DNA from: Nitrospirota bacterium
GTDB lineage: Bacteria > Nitrospirota > Nitrospiria > Nitrospirales > Nitrospiraceae
Direction: 5' to 3'
Assembly: GCA_040757595.1 (NCBI GenBank)
Contig: JBFLWP010000005.1
Coordinates: forward strand, 112,377 to 176,376
Length of the DNA: 64,000 nt
Shown: piece by piece, positions 61,989 to 64,000 of the stretch
How positions within the stretch are numbered: the stretch's first letter is position 1
Layout of the letters: each line of letters begins with the position of its first letter
Made by a program: the position numbers and the translations under genes
Notes under the pieces: model-generated
Databases searched by the model: none
What the model was told of the DNA's origin: nothing
Seen by the model: only the letters and a program-made list of their open reading frames with translations

Positions 61989-63896
61989 ATGAGGATTGAA
62001 TATTCCAAAGGGGCGAAGGCCACCCGGGAGCTGATCCAACTGCACCGGCGGGCCTCGGAAGCCGCCGGTGGGCGGAAGATGAAGGTCATGCTGATCTTCC
62101 CCCCGGACTGGTACCCCTCCGAGCCCTACCTGAGCCTGCCCACCCTGACCTCCGTCCTCCGTGCCGCCGGGCACCAGGTCGTCCAGAAAGACGTCAACCT
62201 CGAAATGTACGACTGGTTCTTCAGCGGGGACTTCCTCCGCCGTGTCCTCAAGCGGGTGCCCCTGCAACTGGACCGGCTGCGCAAGCTCTCCAAGAAGCGT
62301 CCGTTGGAGGAGTGGGAGACGGATCTGCAGGTGGCCCTCTGCGACCTGACGCGGGATCGGATCGCGGAGCTGACCGAGCGGGCGGAGGAGGCCAAGCGGA
62401 TCGTCCGGAGCCAGGACTTCTACGACGCGGACAGGCTGGAACGGGCGATCACCGTCTTCCGCGAGGTTACGGCGGCCATCTCCCTGGTCTACGCCCCGGC
62501 GCGGATCTGCATGCCGCCCATGGAGACCGACCTGTCCTACAAGGTCTTCGTCTCCGCCGAGCTGATCGAGGCGGCCCAGGATACGCAGGTCAACGTCTAC
62601 CGGGACGTCTTCGAGCACCTGGTCAGACCGGCGATCGAGGCCGAGAAGCCAGACGTGATCGGCATCTCGATCGTGCTGCAGCAGCAGCTCTTCTCCACGG
62701 TCACGTTTTGCGCCCTGATCAAGCAGCAGTTCCCGAACGTCCACCTGACCGTCGGCGGCAACACGGTGACCAGGCTGCGGGACGTGCTGCCGAACAAGCC
62801 GGACCTCTTCGCCCTGTTCGACAGCGCCGTGGTCTACGAAGGCGAGACCGCCTTCCTGCAACTGGTCGAGGCGGTGGGGGCCGGCCGGGATCTCTCCGGC
62901 GTTCCCAACCTGATTTATCGCGACCGGTCCGGCATTCACACCTCGCCGCTGACCTATGCGGAGGACATGGCGGCGCTCCCGCCGCCGGACTTCGACGGCC
63001 TGCCGCTGGAGAAATATTTCGTGCCAGACCGGGTGCTCCCGTACCTGGCCACGCGCGGTTGCTACTGGGGCCGGTGCGAGTTCTGCGATCACGGGGAGGG
63101 GTACGCGGCCGGCTACCGGACGAAGAAGCTCGACCAGATCGTCGAGGAGATCCGGGGGCTGAAAACGAAATACGGGGCGCGGCACTTCCACTTCACGGAC
63201 GAGTCCTACCCGCCGGCCCTCTTCCGGAAGCTCACGCGCCGGCTGGTGGAGACCAACCTGGACATCCTCTGGACCACCCACATGCGGTTCGAGAAGAGCC
63301 TCCTTGAGGGGCCGGTGTGGCGGGACGCGGCGGCCTCCGGCTGCCGGTACCTGCACTTCGGGTTCGAGTCCGGCAACGAACGGGTCCTCAAGCTGATGGA
63401 CAAGGCCACGACCGGCGACGTGATCCGGCGGAGCCTGGAGCTGTCGGCCGGCGTGGGGATCTGGAACCACGTCATGGGGTTCTTCGGGTTCCCGGGCGAG
63501 ACCAGGGAAGAGGCGTTGAGCTCGATCCGGTTCCTGGAGGACAACAGGGACTTCGTCCATTCGATCGGCTTCGGCACCTTCGACCTGAGCCGGCACACGC
63601 CGGTCGCGAAGAATCCGGAGAAGTTCGGGGTCACGCCCTACGTCAACCCGGACTGGGATCTGGCGTTGGACTACTATTTCACGGTGAAGGACGGGCTCAG
63701 CGTGGAGGAGGCCGAGCGGGTGTTCGAGGAGTTCGAGCGGAACCACTATCCCGGTTGGGACCTGCGGATCTTCGTCCGCGAATACATCTTCCTCTACGTG
63801 GCCAGGTTCGGCACGAACAAGCTGCCGGTCCTGCAGTTCAGGCCGCCCGAAGTGGGCGTCGGGGCTCTCAGTCCGGTGGGCGGCAAGGCGGGCTGA
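61989..63896 (+). CDS. B12-binding-domain radical SAM protein
   Basis: A 635-residue enzyme. The N-terminal MKVMLIFPPDWYPSEPYLSL and KPDVIGISIVL form a cobalamin-binding-like fold (about 30-310), but the DxHxxG base-off motif is not visible (DVNLEMYDW stands there). The radical SAM core starts at TRGCYWGRCEFC (about residue 356), followed by GARHFHFTDESYPP, GFESGNERVLKLMDKATT and MGFFGFPGETREEAL. It could methylate or rearrange an unreactive carbon. Substrate unknown. The next gene starts two bases after its stop and begins with a related sequence. Confidence 0.82.
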   Translation: MRIEYSKGAKATRELIQLHRRASEAAGGRKMKVMLIFPPDWYPSEPYLSLPTLTSVLRAAGHQVVQKDVNLEMYDWFFSGDFLRRVLKRVPLQLDRLRKLSKKRPLEEWETDLQVALCDLTRDRIAELTERAEEAKRIVRSQDFYDADRLERAITVFREVTAAISLVYAPARICMPPMETDLSYKVFVSAELIEAAQDTQVNVYRDVFEHLVRPAIEAEKPDVIGISIVLQQQLFSTVTFCALIKQQFPNVHLTVGGNTVTRLRDVLPNKPDLFALFDSAVVYEGETAFLQLVEAVGAGRDLSGVPNLIYRDRSGIHTSPLTYAEDMAALPPPDFDGLPLEKYFVPDRVLPYLATRGCYWGRCEFCDHGEGYAAGYRTKKLDQIVEEIRGLKTKYGARHFHFTDESYPPALFRKLTRRLVETNLDILWTTHMRFEKSLLEGPVWRDAAASGCRYLHFGFESGNERVLKLMDKATTGDVIRRSLELSAGVGIWNHVMGFFGFPGETREEALSSIRFLEDNRDFVHSIGFGTFDLSRHTPVAKNPEKFGVTPYVNPDWDLALDYYFTVKDGLSVEEAERVFEEFERNHYPGWDLRIFVREYIFLYVARFGTNKLPVLQFRPPEVGVGALSPVGGKAG

Positions 63897-63897
63897 C

Positions 63898-64000
63898 GTG
63901 GGCGCCGGCCTCATCACGATTGACGGGCGGGAGGCGGGCGACCGGCCGGCCCAGGCCGGCCGCAAGCTCAAGACCCTCCTGTTGTTCCCCCCCGAATGGG
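63898..64000 (+). CDS. second B12-binding radical SAM protein (5' end only)
   Basis: Only 34 codons lie in the window. After GTG 63898, GRKLKTLLLFPPEW closely resembles the start of the preceding protein (KVMLIFPPDW), so this is probably a tandem paralogue, translationally coupled. The cluster-binding cysteines are outside the window. Confidence 0.6.
   Translation, partial: MGAGLITIDGREAGDRPAQAGRKLKTLLLFPPEW

Overview
The window is a GC-rich bacterial chromosome segment with dense housekeeping and signalling genes and no phage, IS or CRISPR content. The gene content is a diderm one: Lol lipoprotein export genes, lnt, an OmpH/Skp chaperone, a beta-barrel porin and a TIGR04073-type protein. 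Together with a DabA/DUF2309 inorganic-carbon module, many c-di-GMP proteins and 7-bp-period intergenic repeats, this fits a member of the Nitrospirota (Nitrospira-like). That assignment is inference from gene content, not a marker-gene result.

Layout. 1-5.5 kb: the start of an AAA ATPase, a LysM lipoprotein, a TPR-Ser/Thr kinase and a zinc-ribbon/GAF/adenylate cyclase/PilZ protein. 5.6-16.8 kb: a complete tryptophan operon, trpE-G-D-C-(VOC)-(methyltransferase)-F-B-A, ending in a GAF-HD-GYP protein. 16.9-23.5 kb (minus strand): lnt-prfB-lysS-lolC-lolD, with a conserved +1 frameshift in prfB. 23.6-33.5 kb: small proteins, an addB-addA helicase-nuclease pair, several small lipoproteins, a zincin-fold protein, tRNA-Arg and a cupredoxin. 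33.5-41.9 kb: two tRNA-Ser genes bracket a carbon-uptake module made of divergent mpsC, a dabB/NuoL-like gene, an extra NuoM/N-like gene, dabA and a PII-like gene. The module is preceded by a structured leader with an intrinsic terminator. 42-46.7 kb: serS, a radical SAM protein, a rhodanese, a DUF362 protein and ompH. 46.7-49.3 kb: a wrecked kdp operon whose kdpA start is joined to the last codons of kdpE, then a porin. 49.5-56.8 kb: a zinc-ribbon protein, a diguanylate cyclase, an SGNH hydrolase, gnd-zwf, a nucleotidyltransferase and threonine aldolase. 56.9-64 kb: an unknown 414-aa protein, a UPF0175/DUF3368 toxin-antitoxin pair, a ProA-like protein without its catalytic cysteine, a methyltransferase and two tandem radical SAM genes, the second cut by the window edge.

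How the genes fit together. The trp genes make a self-contained pathway with an internal promoter before trpBA. lnt and lolCD act on lipoproteins, several of which are encoded nearby. DabA, the two NuoL/M/N-like membrane subunits, MpsC and a PII-like protein form a plausible energy-coupled bicarbonate/CO2 uptake complex with its own regulator. Second-messenger proteins recur: one cyclase carrying a PilZ domain, one HD-GYP protein and one GGDEF protein.

Two window-wide patterns stand out. Heptad (7-bp) repeat arrays, usually a plus-oriented arm and a complementary arm around a short spacer, fill many intergenic gaps and repeatedly supply stop codons, start codons or terminal residues of neighbouring proteins. 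Several good sigma70-type promoters sit so close to the start codon that leaderless transcripts are likely.
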